Origin: an uncultured Pelagibacteraceae bacterium
GTDB lineage: Bacteria > Pseudomonadota > Alphaproteobacteria > Pelagibacterales > Pelagibacteraceae
DNA length: 37,588 nt
NCBI GenBank assembly: GCA_902549785.1
Contig: CACCWT010000005.1
Location: forward strand, 1-37,588
Reading direction: 5' to 3'
Made by a program: the position numbers and the translations under genes. The notes beneath the pieces were generated by a model. That model was not told the origin of the DNA. It made no database searches and saw nothing but the letters and a program-made list of their open reading frames with translations. Of the stretch, positions 1-9,166 are shown piece by piece (the first letter of the stretch is position 1; each line of letters begins with the position of its first letter).

Positions 1-647
1 CCTCCTCCAACGTTAATTACATTTGGAATAATTTTAGTTTTTTTAATTATATTACCTATTTCAAATATTCCTTTTGAATAAGATATTGGGTGCATACATT
101 GTGAACCAACATGAAAACTAAGTCCAATTTTTTTAGAATATTGTTTTGTTAATCTAAGTAATCCAGTTGCTTCAGTATTAATTGCGCCAAATTTTTTTGA
201 TAAATCAATTTCTGCATGTTCATTAGATACAGACACTCTAACAAATAACTCTAAGTCTTTAGCGTAATTTGTACTTTCTAAAATTTTTATTAATTCATCT
301 TTAGTATCCAAAGAAAAGGCCTTAACATTATATTTGAAATATGCCTCTTTAATGCTTTCTCTACTTTTAACTGTATGCATATAAGAACAATTTGCATTTG
401 GACTTATTTTTCTAATAGCCTCTATTTCTTTGATAGATGCCACATCAAAACGATTAATCCCGCTTTCAACAATAGTTTTAAGAACTACTGGATGAGGGTT
501 GGTTTTTAACGCATAAAGTATTTTTCCAGGGAAATTTTTTTGAAAGTATTTTGAAGCCAATTTGATTGACTTCTTTCTAATACAATAAACAGGTCCTGTT
601 GGTCTCAGTTGATTAACCAATTCTTCAACTGACTTAAATTTTTGCAT
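1..647 (-). CDS. Ornithine/lysine decarboxylase, group IV PLP enzyme (5' part; 3' end outside window)
   Basis: This is a pyridoxal-phosphate decarboxylase of the eukaryotic ornithine decarboxylase/LysA fold. It would convert ornithine (or lysine) to putrescine (or cadaverine) at the start of polyamine synthesis. About 215 residues are visible. YALKTN near residue 46 holds the Schiff-base lysine, LSKKFGA lies mid-domain, and HVGSQ plus the closing VGGG are typical of the barrel domain. The C-terminal beta domain with the catalytic cysteine lies beyond the left edge, so ornithine, lysine and diaminopimelate substrates cannot be told apart by active-site residues. The short N-terminus before YALKTN favours the ODC/LODC type over diaminopimelate decarboxylase. 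The ATG at 645-647 follows a GAGG ribosome site. The upstream leader holds two hairpins, annotated separately. Confidence 0.85.
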   Translation of the reverse strand, partial: MQKFKSVEELVNQLRPTGPVYCIRKKSIKLASKYFQKNFPGKILYALKTNPHPVVLKTIVESGINRFDVASIKEIEAIRKISPNANCSYMHTVKSRESIKEAYFKYNVKAFSLDTKDELIKILESTNYAKDLELFVRVSVSNEHAEIDLSKKFGAINTEATGLLRLTKQYSKKIGLSFHVGSQCMHPISYSKGIFEIGNIIKKTKIIPNVINVGG

Positions 648-725
648 ATCTGCACCTCTAAAAAAAATTTACAAAAAAAACCTGCATATCTCGTATGCAA
701 GTTTCATAAATGCAGCATTTATGGG
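648..725 (-). promoter_or_regulatory. Candidate structured leader/attenuator of the decarboxylase gene
   Basis: Read on the minus strand toward the decarboxylase start, there is an 8-bp perfect hairpin (arms 716-723 and 705-712, 3-nt loop), then a 6-bp hairpin (arms 694-699 and 683-688, 5-nt loop), then GG and a run of eight T. The second hairpin plus T run has the form of an intrinsic terminator placed before the start codon. The hexamer CTGCAT in the first hairpin (710-715) is complementary to ATGCAG in the second (682-687), so the two folds could exclude each other. A leader motif named speF is known upstream of alphaproteobacterial ornithine decarboxylase genes; whether this matches its consensus was not tested. 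Confidence 0.5.
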
Positions 726-791
726 AAATAATTAATAATGTAAAGTAAATAATGCTATTGAAATATTAAAATTTACTTCCATATAAGAGCT

Positions 792-1355
792 ATGATCAAC
801 CAACCACCACTCCAAAAATTAAGTGATTTTGAGGATAAATCACTTTTAATAGTAGACGATGACAATCCATTTAGACAAAGATTGGCTAGAGCTATGGAAA
901 AAAAAGGCTTTACAGTTACACAAGCTGAAAGTGTAAAGATTGGTATAGAGACCGTAAAATCCCAAAATCCAGCATTTGCAGTCGTCGACCTTAGATTAAA
1001 TGATGGAAATGGACTAGAGGTAGTTAAGGAAATTCAAAAGGGAAATCTTAAAAGCAGAATTATTATGTTAACTGGATATGGTAATATCCCTACGGCAGTT
1101 GCTGCAATTAAAGAGGGTGCAATCGATTATATTGCTAAGCCTGCGGATGCAGATGACGTTGAAAAAGCACTTTTAGCTGATCCAAACCAAAAACCTGCTC
1201 CTCCTGAAAACCCAATGTCCGCGGATAGAGTAAAATGGGAGCACATACACAGAGTTTTTGAGTTATGTAACAGAAATGTCTCTGAAACTGCAAGAAGACT
1301 AAAAATGCATAGAAGAACTCTTCAAAGAATTTTGTCTAAAAGATCTCCAAAATAA
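792..1355 (+). CDS. regA: Redox-type response regulator RegA/ActR/PrrA
   Basis: This 187-residue response regulator has an N-terminal receiver domain (about 16-130) and a C-terminal Fis-type helix-turn-helix (about 150-185). The phosphoacceptor is D66 in VVDLRL, the acid cluster is VDDD at 21-24, and T94 and K116 complete the switch set. The hinge is proline-rich (residues 131-142), and the DNA-binding helix carries RRLKMHRRTLQRIL, a RegA/PrrA/ActR hallmark. Members of this family answer to the RegB/PrrB membrane kinase and control respiration, carbon fixation and redox balance. No regB gene lies in this window, so the partner must be elsewhere or absent. The gene stops one base before the stop of the convergent ABC ATPase. 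Confidence 0.9.
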   Translation: MINQPPLQKLSDFEDKSLLIVDDDNPFRQRLARAMEKKGFTVTQAESVKIGIETVKSQNPAFAVVDLRLNDGNGLEVVKEIQKGNLKSRIIMLTGYGNIPTAVAAIKEGAIDYIAKPADADDVEKALLADPNQKPAPPENPMSADRVKWEHIHRVFELCNRNVSETARRLKMHRRTLQRILSKRSPK

Positions 1356-1356
1356 T

Positions 1357-2286
1357 TTAATTTTTAGTAAGTCTTAAAAATACATCTTCAAGATCTCCAT
1401 CATCAGTTGAAATATCTTGTATTTTTATATCTTGTTTTTTAATTTCCGAGATTATTAAGTCTATGCTTAGTTTACTCTTCTCATATGATAAAACTAACCT
1501 GTTTCCGTCATTTGATATAACTTTTAATGACTCAAAAGTGTTGTCGTTAATATTAGTTTTTTTATCTGTGGTGACATAAACAATTTTTGTTTGAATTCTT
1601 TCTAAGAGATTTTTAGTTGTATCTAAAGCAACTAATTTTCCTCCATTTAGAATACCAATCCGATCACACATTTTTTCTGCTTCCTCGAGGTAATGTGTTG
1701 TTAGTATTGTAGTTACCCCTTGTTTGTTCAAAGATTTCACATTTTCCCATAATGTATTTCTAAGCTCCACATCAACACCTGCGGTAGGTTCGTCCAAAAT
1801 TATAATTGGAGGTTGATGTACCATCGCTTTTGCTACAAGTAATCTTCTCTTCATACCACCAGATAAGGCTCTAGCATAACTGTCAGCTTGTTCTTCTAAT
1901 GATACCAACTTCAGTATAGTATCTGTAATTCTATCTTTTTCTTTAATTCCATATAGTCCTGCTTGAAGCTCTAAGAGTTTTCTAGGACTAAAAAATGGAT
2001 CGAAGTTTACTTCTTGTGGAACAATACCAATAGAGGCTCTAACTTGTCTAGGATTTTTATCTAAGTTAAACCCCCAAACATTTACTTCACCAGCAGTTTT
2101 TACAACTGATCCACCTAATATGTTTATAAATGTACTCTTTCCAGCACCATTTGGTCCTAATAGTCCAAAAATTTCACCTTCTTTCACTTCTAAGTTTAAA
2201 TTATTAAGCGCGTGAGTTTGTTTAGAACCGTTTTTTGAATAAACTTTATTCAAGTTTTTAACAGTTAATACGTTTTTTTTATTCAT
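1357..2286 (-). CDS. ABC transporter ATP-binding protein (DrrA/YadG type), orphan
   Basis: This 309-residue cytoplasmic ATPase subunit probably belongs to an ABC-2-type exporter. Walker A is GPNGAGKST at 44-52, the Q-loop is near residue 91 (IVPQE), the signature is LSGGM at 141-145, Walker B plus D-loop is IIILDEPTAGVD at 161-172, and the switch histidine is H198. About 90 residues follow the nucleotide-binding domain, as is common in DrrA-like exporters. A membrane permease normally sits next to such genes, but the neighbours here are regA (convergent) and polA (divergent), so the partner is not in the window. The exported substrate is unknown. Confidence 0.85.
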   Translation of the reverse strand: MNKKNVLTVKNLNKVYSKNGSKQTHALNNLNLEVKEGEIFGLLGPNGAGKSTFINILGGSVVKTAGEVNVWGFNLDKNPRQVRASIGIVPQEVNFDPFFSPRKLLELQAGLYGIKEKDRITDTILKLVSLEEQADSYARALSGGMKRRLLVAKAMVHQPPIIILDEPTAGVDVELRNTLWENVKSLNKQGVTTILTTHYLEEAEKMCDRIGILNGGKLVALDTTKNLLERIQTKIVYVTTDKKTNINDNTFESLKVISNDGNRLVLSYEKSKLSIDLIISEIKKQDIKIQDISTDDGDLEDVFLRLTKN

Positions 2287-2336
2287 ATGAGGGCATACAT
2301 TTATTACATTTATAAAAATTAAGATATCATTACATT

Positions 2337-5111
2337 ATGGAGAAAATTAAAAAAAGTGACCATTTTTACTTGATAGATGGTTCGGGATACATTTTTAGAG
2401 CATATTATGCCCTTCCTCCTTTAATTAGAAAAAGTGATGGATTGCCAGTAGGTGCTGTCAGCGGTTTTTGCAATATGCTTTTTAAATTATTAGAGGACTC
2501 TAAATCAGATGATAATTTAGAAAAACCGACTCACTTTGCTGTAATATTTGACTCAGCAAGAAAAAATTTTAGAAATGAAATATATTCAGAGTATAAAGGA
2601 AATAGATCTGACGCACCTGACGATCTAATTCCTCAATTTGAATACATCAGGAAATCTGTAAAAGCATTTAATTTACCTTCAATTGAGTTAATCAATTATG
2701 AGGCAGATGATTTAATTGCAACTTATGTAGAGAAAATTTTAGACTTAGGTGCAAAAGTAACAATTGTTTCTTCCGACAAAGATTTAATGCAGCTTTATAA
2801 AAAAGGAGTAAGAATTTATGATCCAATGAAGAACAAATTTATAAATCAAGAAGATGTACATAATAAATTTGGAGTTAGTCCTGAAAAAGTAATAGATGTC
2901 CAATCTTTAGCTGGTGATAGCACAGATAACGTGCCAGGTGTACCTGGTATAGGAGTTAAAACTGCGGCTGAATTGATAAACCAATATGGAACTTTAGAAA
3001 ATTTATTAAGAAATGCATCAAAAATAAAACAAAATAAAAGAAGAGAAACTTTAATAAATAACAAGGACGATGCAATTATAAGTAAAAAACTAGTTACATT
3101 AAAAAAAGATGTGCCTGTAAAAAATAAAATTGAAGAGTTCATATTGAAAAGTGTTGATCAAAACAAGCTTTATGCTTTTCTTAGAGAAATGGAATTTAAT
3201 AGGCTGTTGAGTTCTGCCATCTCAAAGTATGGAGGTACAAATAATCCTGCAACTAAAGATATTGATAAAAATTCAGAAAAAATCACAGAAATTAAGAAAA
3301 AAAATTATCAATTAATTAAAAATGAGAAAGAAATTGAAGATTGGATGAAACAATCGGAGGAAATAGGTGAATTTGTAATAGATACTGAAACAAGTTCATT
3401 AGACCCTCATACAGCAAACTTAGTAGGTATATCAATTTCTAACAGAATTGGAAATGCGTGTTACATTCCACTAAATCACGTTAGTGGACATAATCTTAAC
3501 GAAAAAAAAGTCTTAAGCATTCTTAAGAATTATTTAGAGGATGAGAGTATTAAAAAAATTGGACAAAATATTAAATTTGATTTTATTGTTTTTTATCACC
3601 GTGGAATAACTTTAAATTCTATGGAAGATACTATGCTTATGTCTTACACACTAGATGCTGGTAAAAATAGGCATAATATGGATACGCTTTCAGAGATCCA
3701 TCTAGGTCATAAAACTATTAAATTTAAAGATTTAGTTGGGACAGGGAAAAAACAACTTAATTTTTCTGAAGTTAATGTATCTGAAGCTAAAGATTATGCG
3801 GCTGAAGATGCAGATATTACATTTAGATTGTATAAAATTTTTTTAAAATCATTAAAAGCAGAAAAATTATTGAATATTTATGAGTTATTTGAAAAACCTT
3901 TAATTAAAATACTAGCAGAGATGGAGATAAAAGGTATTAAACTTGATAAATCTTCGCTCAACAAACTGTCTTCAAAATTTTCAACTAAAATCGAAAAATT
4001 AGAAAAATCTATTTTTAAGATTTCAAAGAAAACATTTAATATCGGATCAACTAAGCAACTTGGTGAAATAATGTATAATGATTTAAAAATAGCAGCTTTA
4101 AAAAAAACAAAGAAGGGAAGTTTTGCAACTAGTGCTTCAGTTTTAGAGGACCTAGCTTTTAAAGGTTATGAATTTCCAAAACTCATCTTGGAATGGAGGC
4201 AAATTAGTAAACTTAAAAACACTTACTCAGATGCTTTACCAGAGCATATAAATCAAAATACTAAAAGAGTTCATACATCTTTTTTGTTAGCAGCTACTAC
4301 AACAGGTAGACTTGCATCCAGTGATCCAAATTTACAAAATATTCCAATAAAATCAGATGATGGTAAGGATATAAGAAAAGCATTTGTTTCTGAAAAAAAC
4401 CACAAATTGATTTCAGCAGACTACAATCAAGTTGAGATGAGAATTTTGGCTGATCTAGCAGATGTAAAACAGCTAAAAAAGGCTTTTTTAAATAATGAGG
4501 ATATTCATACTTTGACAGCTAGTCAGGTTTTTGGAAAGGAAATTAATAAAATTGATTCAGAAACAAGAAGAAAAGCAAAAGCAATCAACTTTGGAATAAT
4601 TTATGGTATTTCACAGTATGGTTTAGCGAAACAAATTAATGTTTCTAACAATGAAGCAGAGGAATTTTTAAATTCTTATTTTAAAAAATTTCCAGAAATT
4701 AAAGATTATATGAAAACAACTGTTAATTTTTGTAGAAAAAGTGGCTATGTAAATAATATATTTGGAAGAAAAACTCATCTCACTGGAATTAACGATAAGA
4801 ATTTTAATGTAAGAAATTTTCAGGAGAGGGCAGCGATAAATGCTCCAATTCAAGGGTCAGCATCAGAAATAATGAGATTAGCAATGATCAGGATAAATAA
4901 AGAAATCTCCAATAATAAAAATAATAGTCTAAAAATGTTGTTACAAATTCATGATGAATTAATTTTTGAAGAAAGCTCAAAAGAAACGAAAAAAAGTACA
5001 AAATTAATTAAGGATTTAATGTTGAGTGTAAAAGATAGTGAACTTCACTCATTTTCAATACCTCTTTTGGTCGATGTGAATATTGGAGAAAATTGGGGCG
5101 AACTTCATTGA
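2337..5111 (+). CDS. polA: DNA polymerase I
   Basis: The 924-residue protein carries all three PolA domains. The 5' nuclease domain occupies about 1-300, with YEADD at 121-125 and the helix-hairpin-helix GVPGIGVKTAAEL at 201-213. The proofreading exonuclease follows: DTE at 349-351, a second aspartate in NIKFDF and YAAEDAD keep the DEDD residues, so proofreading should be active. The polymerase domain has motif A with D695, motif B (RRKAKAINFGIIYG, about 740-755) and motif C HDE at 872-874. It fills gaps during excision repair and removes RNA primers. Length is typical. It starts 50 bases from the divergent ABC ATPase start, so the two share a short AT-rich promoter interval. Confidence 0.97.
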   Translation: MEKIKKSDHFYLIDGSGYIFRAYYALPPLIRKSDGLPVGAVSGFCNMLFKLLEDSKSDDNLEKPTHFAVIFDSARKNFRNEIYSEYKGNRSDAPDDLIPQFEYIRKSVKAFNLPSIELINYEADDLIATYVEKILDLGAKVTIVSSDKDLMQLYKKGVRIYDPMKNKFINQEDVHNKFGVSPEKVIDVQSLAGDSTDNVPGVPGIGVKTAAELINQYGTLENLLRNASKIKQNKRRETLINNKDDAIISKKLVTLKKDVPVKNKIEEFILKSVDQNKLYAFLREMEFNRLLSSAISKYGGTNNPATKDIDKNSEKITEIKKKNYQLIKNEKEIEDWMKQSEEIGEFVIDTETSSLDPHTANLVGISISNRIGNACYIPLNHVSGHNLNEKKVLSILKNYLEDESIKKIGQNIKFDFIVFYHRGITLNSMEDTMLMSYTLDAGKNRHNMDTLSEIHLGHKTIKFKDLVGTGKKQLNFSEVNVSEAKDYAAEDADITFRLYKIFLKSLKAEKLLNIYELFEKPLIKILAEMEIKGIKLDKSSLNKLSSKFSTKIEKLEKSIFKISKKTFNIGSTKQLGEIMYNDLKIAALKKTKKGSFATSASVLEDLAFKGYEFPKLILEWRQISKLKNTYSDALPEHINQNTKRVHTSFLLAATTTGRLASSDPNLQNIPIKSDDGKDIRKAFVSEKNHKLISADYNQVEMRILADLADVKQLKKAFLNNEDIHTLTASQVFGKEINKIDSETRRKAKAINFGIIYGISQYGLAKQINVSNNEAEEFLNSYFKKFPEIKDYMKTTVNFCRKSGYVNNIFGRKTHLTGINDKNFNVRNFQERAAINAPIQGSASEIMRLAMIRINKEISNNKNNSLKMLLQIHDELIFEESSKETKKSTKLIKDLMLSVKDSELHSFSIPLLVDVNIGENWGELH

Positions 5112-5161
5112 AAACAAACAATTGCCCTAATCTGAACAATTTAGTATTTTTATTCTAATTT

Positions 5162-5866
5162 ATGTCACAAACAATTGCGTTAGTAGATGATGATAGAAAT
5201 CTGTTAACATCGGTCCAGATGGCTTTAGAAAAGGAAGGTTTTAAAGTTCAAACTTATATTGACGGTGAAAATGCTCTCGTTGGATTATCAAGAACACCAC
5301 CTGATCTTGCTGTGATTGATATTAAAATGCCAAGAATGGATGGTGAAGAACTTCTAAGAAAACTTAGAAAAAAAACTTCTATGCCAGTTATTTTTTTAAC
5401 TTCTAAAGATGAAGTAACTGATGAGGTTAGTGGTTTAAAACTCGGTGCAGATGACTTTGTTGGTAAAACTGGAGGATTTTCAACAAAAGTTTTAGTTGAG
5501 AGAATTAAAGTACAATTAAGAAAAAAAGATAAGGACATTAATATAGAAGAAAATAAAAATGTAATCTCTCATGGTAAGTTAAAATTAGATCCTTCCCAAC
5601 TTGAATGTGAGTGGGATGGTAAACAATTGCCTGATAAACTGACTACAACAGAATTTAAAATTGTTGAGGAGCTAGCAAAAAGACCAGGAATGATTAAAGA
5701 GAGAGCCTTACTTATGGATGTAGCTTATCGAGAGGACACAGATATAGAAGATAGGACTATTGATAGTCATGTTAAAAGAATAAGAAAAAAATTTAAAAAG
5801 GTAGATAGTGATTTTTCAGCAATTGAAACAAGATATGGAAGTGGATATAGATGGAATGTTAAATAA
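5162..5866 (+). CDS. chvI: OmpR-family response regulator ChvI
   Basis: This 234-residue regulator has a receiver domain (1-120) and an OmpR/PhoB winged helix (about 135-232). The acidic pocket is DDD at 9-11, the phosphoacceptor D53 lies in VIDIKMPRMDG, T80 follows in FLTS, and the winged helix ends in the usual TRYGSGYRW. It is followed five bases later by its sensor kinase, the ChvI-ChvG arrangement of alphaproteobacteria, where the pair controls envelope and acid-stress responses. The conserved switch lysine (K102) is followed by Thr-Gly-Gly instead of the usual proline. No clear ribosome site precedes the ATG. Confidence 0.88.
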   Translation: MSQTIALVDDDRNLLTSVQMALEKEGFKVQTYIDGENALVGLSRTPPDLAVIDIKMPRMDGEELLRKLRKKTSMPVIFLTSKDEVTDEVSGLKLGADDFVGKTGGFSTKVLVERIKVQLRKKDKDINIEENKNVISHGKLKLDPSQLECEWDGKQLPDKLTTTEFKIVEELAKRPGMIKERALLMDVAYREDTDIEDRTIDSHVKRIRKKFKKVDSDFSAIETRYGSGYRWNVK

Positions 5867-5871
5867 TAATT

Positions 5872-7374
5872 ATGGGAAAAATACTAAAAAATCTCTCTAT
5901 ATTACAGAAATTCTTATTTATTAATCTAGTAGTCTTCATATTTATAATAATAATCACATTCTTTTACTTAGGTGCTATTAAAAAAAATTTGATTAATGAA
6001 AAACAAAAAAATCATACAAATATAATAACTGAAACAATATTAAATCTTGAAAAATCAAATATAAAATTAAATGAGTATGGAATAAGCGAATTTTTGTTTT
6101 CCAAAAAATCTCGATTTCCATACTTTGAAAAACTAGACAGGGTAATATTTTTTGATGATAAATTAAATTGGATTGGCGATACAAGATCTATTCCGTCTTC
6201 AACTTTATTAATTGAAGAATTAACTGAAGAATCAAATGAGAAAAATTTTAATAATCAAGATAATAAAAATGAAACAATTTTCGATGAAGATCTTAATGAA
6301 TATTATTTATCAGGATCTGAAAAATCTTCAACCAATTTAAAACAAATCCAAGGACAGTTTTTTGTTTTTAGTATCAAGAGTATCAATAATTTAAATAACA
6401 AGGGTTATATTCTTATATCTGAAAATGCTGATAATATAATTGCACAAATTGAAGAAAGAGAGAACTTTATTATTAGAACAGCTCTTGTGGTACTTTTGGT
6501 TATCATTATATTTTCATATGTCTTAAATAGATACTTTTTAAAACCTATTAAAAATTTAGTTACTTATACAAAAATTATTAAAGATAAAAGTAACGAAAAA
6601 ACAGATATAGAAAGGGTTAAGACAAGAAATGATGAATTAGGAATATTATCAAAATCACTTGATGAAATGACTAGTGAATTAAATAAAAGAATTGCAACTG
6701 CTGAAAATTATTCAACTGATCTACTTCATGAAATTAGAAATCCCCTTGCTTCATTGAAAAGTGCATCTGAGATAATTTCAGAAACAGATGATAAAACTAA
6801 AAGAGAAAAACTAATTAATATCGTCTCTCATGATGTTGAGAGAATAGAAAGATTAATTACTGATTATTCTCAAATGCTTAAAGACGAGGCAGTAATTTCC
6901 ACAGAAACAATGCAAAAAATTGATATAAAAGATATTGCAAAATCTGTGGTTGATGATTTTAATAATATTTATAATTCAAAGAGAAAAATAAAAATAAGAT
7001 TAAAGTCTAATGGATCTGAAAATTATTTTATACTTGGTATTAACAATAGGATAGAACAAATTATTGCAAATTTACTTGAAAATTCAATTTCTTTTAGTGA
7101 TGAGAATCAAGAAATTATAGTTGAAGTCAGTAAAGACAAAGAAGGTAAGCCAAGACTTGTCGTAATTGACGAGGGGACTGGTTTTAGCGAGAAGGATACT
7201 GCTAAAATTTTCAATAGATTTTATAGCAATAGACCTGAAAATTTTGGAGAACACTCTGGTTTAGGACTAAATATAGTGAAAAACTTAGTTGAATTGCATA
7301 ATGGACAAATTAAAGCCGAAAATAATAAAGAGAGGGGTGCAAAGGTTGAAATTATTTTCCCGGCGACCCAATGA
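5872..7374 (+). CDS. chvG: Membrane sensor histidine kinase ChvG
   Basis: This 500-residue inner-membrane kinase is the partner of ChvI. A first membrane helix at about 13-33 and a second at about 201-219 enclose a roughly 165-residue periplasmic sensor rich in Asn, Lys and Glu. A HAMP-like linker follows, then a HisKA domain with the phosphorylated H286 in LLHEIRNPLASLKSA, then a HATPase domain with NLLENSISFS (N box), DEGTGFS (G1) and GLGLNIV (G2). The ChvG sensor usually has an ExoR-like periplasmic repressor as partner; none is present here. It follows chvI with five bases between stop and start and is probably co-transcribed with it. Confidence 0.88.
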   Translation: MGKILKNLSILQKFLFINLVVFIFIIIITFFYLGAIKKNLINEKQKNHTNIITETILNLEKSNIKLNEYGISEFLFSKKSRFPYFEKLDRVIFFDDKLNWIGDTRSIPSSTLLIEELTEESNEKNFNNQDNKNETIFDEDLNEYYLSGSEKSSTNLKQIQGQFFVFSIKSINNLNNKGYILISENADNIIAQIEERENFIIRTALVVLLVIIIFSYVLNRYFLKPIKNLVTYTKIIKDKSNEKTDIERVKTRNDELGILSKSLDEMTSELNKRIATAENYSTDLLHEIRNPLASLKSASEIISETDDKTKREKLINIVSHDVERIERLITDYSQMLKDEAVISTETMQKIDIKDIAKSVVDDFNNIYNSKRKIKIRLKSNGSENYFILGINNRIEQIIANLLENSISFSDENQEIIVEVSKDKEGKPRLVVIDEGTGFSEKDTAKIFNRFYSNRPENFGEHSGLGLNIVKNLVELHNGQIKAENNKERGAKVEIIFPATQ

Positions 7375-7416
7375 AAAGTTGATTATTATAGATAAAGTTG
7401 TTACAAGCCGAAGCTT

Positions 7417-8703
7417 ATGACAGATTATAAAGTTAAAGATATCAACGAAGCAGAATTTGGAAGAAAAGAAATTTCATTAGCAGAAACAGAAATGCCAGGT
7501 TTAATGGCATTAAGAAAAGAATATAAAGGAAAACATCCTTTAAAAGGTGCAAGAATTCTAGGTTGTCTACACATGACAATCCAAACAGCAGTTTTAATCG
7601 AAACTTTAGTTGATTTAGGAGCTGAAGTAAGATGGTCTTCATGTAACATTTTTTCCACTCAAGATCATGCAGCAGCTGCAATCGCAAAAGCTGGCATCCC
7701 AGTATTTGCATGGAAAGGTGAAACTGAGGAGGAGTATTGGTGGTGTGTAAGACAAACTATCGAAGGTAAAAAAGACTGGAAGCCAAATATGATTTTGGAT
7801 GATGGTGGAGATCTTACTGCACTTATGCATAAAGATTACAAAGATTTAATGAAAGATATAAAAGGATTGAGTGAAGAAACAACCACAGGGGTATTAGCTC
7901 TTAAAAAGATGGAAGAACAAGGAACACTTTTGGTCCCTGCAATAAATGTAAACGACTCAGTTACAAAATCAAAATTTGATAATCTATATGGGTGCAGAGA
8001 AAGTTTAGTTGATGGAATAAAAAGAGCTACGGATGTAATGATGTCTGGAAAAGTTGCTATTGTTGCAGGATTTGGTGATGTAGGAAAAGGAAGTGCAGCT
8101 TCATTAAGACAGAGCGGTGCAAGAGTAATGGTAACAGAAACAGATCCTATTTGCGCACTTCAGGCTGCAATGGAGGGTTATGAGGTTGTATTAATGGATG
8201 AGATGATTGGCCAAGCTGACATTGTTGTTACAGCAACAGGTAACAAAGATATTGTTACTGCAGATCATATGAGAGCAATGAAAGATAGATCAATCCTATG
8301 TAATATAGGACACTTTGATAATGAGATACAAGTCGATGCATTAAAAAACTATAAATGGGATGAAATAAAACCACAAGTTCATGAGATTACTTTTCCAGAT
8401 AATAAGAGACTTATACTATTAGCAGAAGGAAGACTTGTTAATTTGGGTTGTGCAACAGGACACCCAAGCTTTGTTATGAGTGCTTCATTTACAAACCAAG
8501 TTACAGCTCAAATAGAGTTATGGAATAACTCAGATAATTATGAGAATAAAGTATATGTACTTCCTAAACATTTAGATGAAAAAGTAGCTAGATTACATTT
8601 AGAAAAAGTTGGAGCTAAATTAACACCTTTATCTAAGGACCAAGCTGATTATATCAGTGTTAAAACTGAAGGACCATATAAGCCAGATGCTTACCGCTAC
8701 TAA
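7417..8703 (+). CDS. ahcY: S-adenosylhomocysteine hydrolase
   Basis: This 428-residue cytosolic enzyme splits S-adenosylhomocysteine into homocysteine and adenosine, removing the inhibitor left by methyltransferases. Visible family features are [17 protein letters not shown] near residue 48, the NAD-binding GFGDVGKG at 218-225, the GHFDNEI loop, [12 protein letters not shown], and the invariant C-terminal PYKPDAYRY tail that contacts NAD of the neighbouring subunit. It starts 42 bases after chvG. In several alphaproteobacteria chvI-chvG and ahcY are separated by regulatory phosphotransferase genes (hprK and relatives), which are missing here. I see no SAH-riboswitch-like structure in the 42-base leader. 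The 3' end overlaps tsaE. Confidence 0.97.
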   Translation: MTDYKVKDINEAEFGRKEISLAETEMPGLMALRKEYKGKHPLKGARILGCLHMTIQTAVLIETLVDLGAEVRWSSCNIFSTQDHAAAAIAKAGIPVFAWKGETEEEYWWCVRQTIEGKKDWKPNMILDDGGDLTALMHKDYKDLMKDIKGLSEETTTGVLALKKMEEQGTLLVPAINVNDSVTKSKFDNLYGCRESLVDGIKRATDVMMSGKVAIVAGFGDVGKGSAASLRQSGARVMVTETDPICALQAAMEGYEVVLMDEMIGQADIVVTATGNKDIVTADHMRAMKDRSILCNIGHFDNEIQVDALKNYKWDEIKPQVHEITFPDNKRLILLAEGRLVNLGCATGHPSFVMSASFTNQVTAQIELWNNSDNYENKVYVLPKHLDEKVARLHLEKVGAKLTPLSKDQADYISVKTEGPYKPDAYRY

Positions 8704-9166
8704 GGGTGGCAAAATTAATATTTCTGAGGAAAAGAACACTAAATCTGTAGCAGAAAAATTCTCAAAATTAATAAAGCAAGGTGATTTTATACTATTGAGT
8801 GGGAATTTAGGTGTTGGAAAAACAACTTTTATAAAATACATAATAAATTCTCTTCAAAAAGTAAATAAACAAAAAATATCAGAAGTAACAAGTCCGACAT
8901 TTACCGTTATTAATGAATATCAAATTAAAAAAATATTGATTAAACACTATGATCTTTACAGAATTAAAAGTAAGAAAGAATTAAACAATTTGGGTATTCA
9001 AGAAAATCTTAAAGATCAAATTACGTTTGTTGAATGGCCAGAAATAATAAAAAAAATAAAAATAAAAAATAGCATAAATTTAATATTTGAATATAAAAAA
9101 AATTATAGCGAGCGTTATCTTTCAATTATTTCTGAAAATAAAAAATTTTTAAATGAATTTAAATAA
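8687..9166 (+). CDS. tsaE: tRNA t6A-modification ATPase TsaE
   Basis: This P-loop ATPase works with TsaB and TsaD to make N6-threonylcarbamoyladenosine at position 37 of ANN-decoding tRNAs. With the ATG at 8687 it has 159 residues, the family norm. Walker A is [11 protein letters not shown], followed by the conserved [10 protein letters not shown] and, later, VEWPE, whose glutamate and tryptophan are family hallmarks. A GTG at 8657 would add 10 residues and extend the overlap with ahcY from 17 to 47 bases; I prefer the ATG. The gene overlaps amgK by 14 bases, and ahcY-tsaE-amgK-murU is probably one transcript. Confidence 0.88.
   Translation: MLTATKGGKINISEEKNTKSVAEKFSKLIKQGDFILLSGNLGVGKTTFIKYIINSLQKVNKQKISEVTSPTFTVINEYQIKKILIKHYDLYRIKSKKELNNLGIQENLKDQITFVEWPEIIKKIKIKNSINLIFEYKKNYSERYLSIISENKKFLNEFK

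Noticed and set aside
2846..3142. Minus-strand open frame inside polA
   Set aside because: It overlaps the conserved 5' nuclease domain of polA and shows no protein family features.
7375..7416. SAH riboswitch upstream of ahcY
   Set aside because: The 42-base gap has no stable stem or pseudoknot-like pairing that I can see and is short for a full riboswitch.
8657..8686. GTG start extending tsaE by ten residues
   Set aside because: It would overlap ahcY by 47 bases; the ATG at 8687 gives the usual TsaE length and N-terminus.
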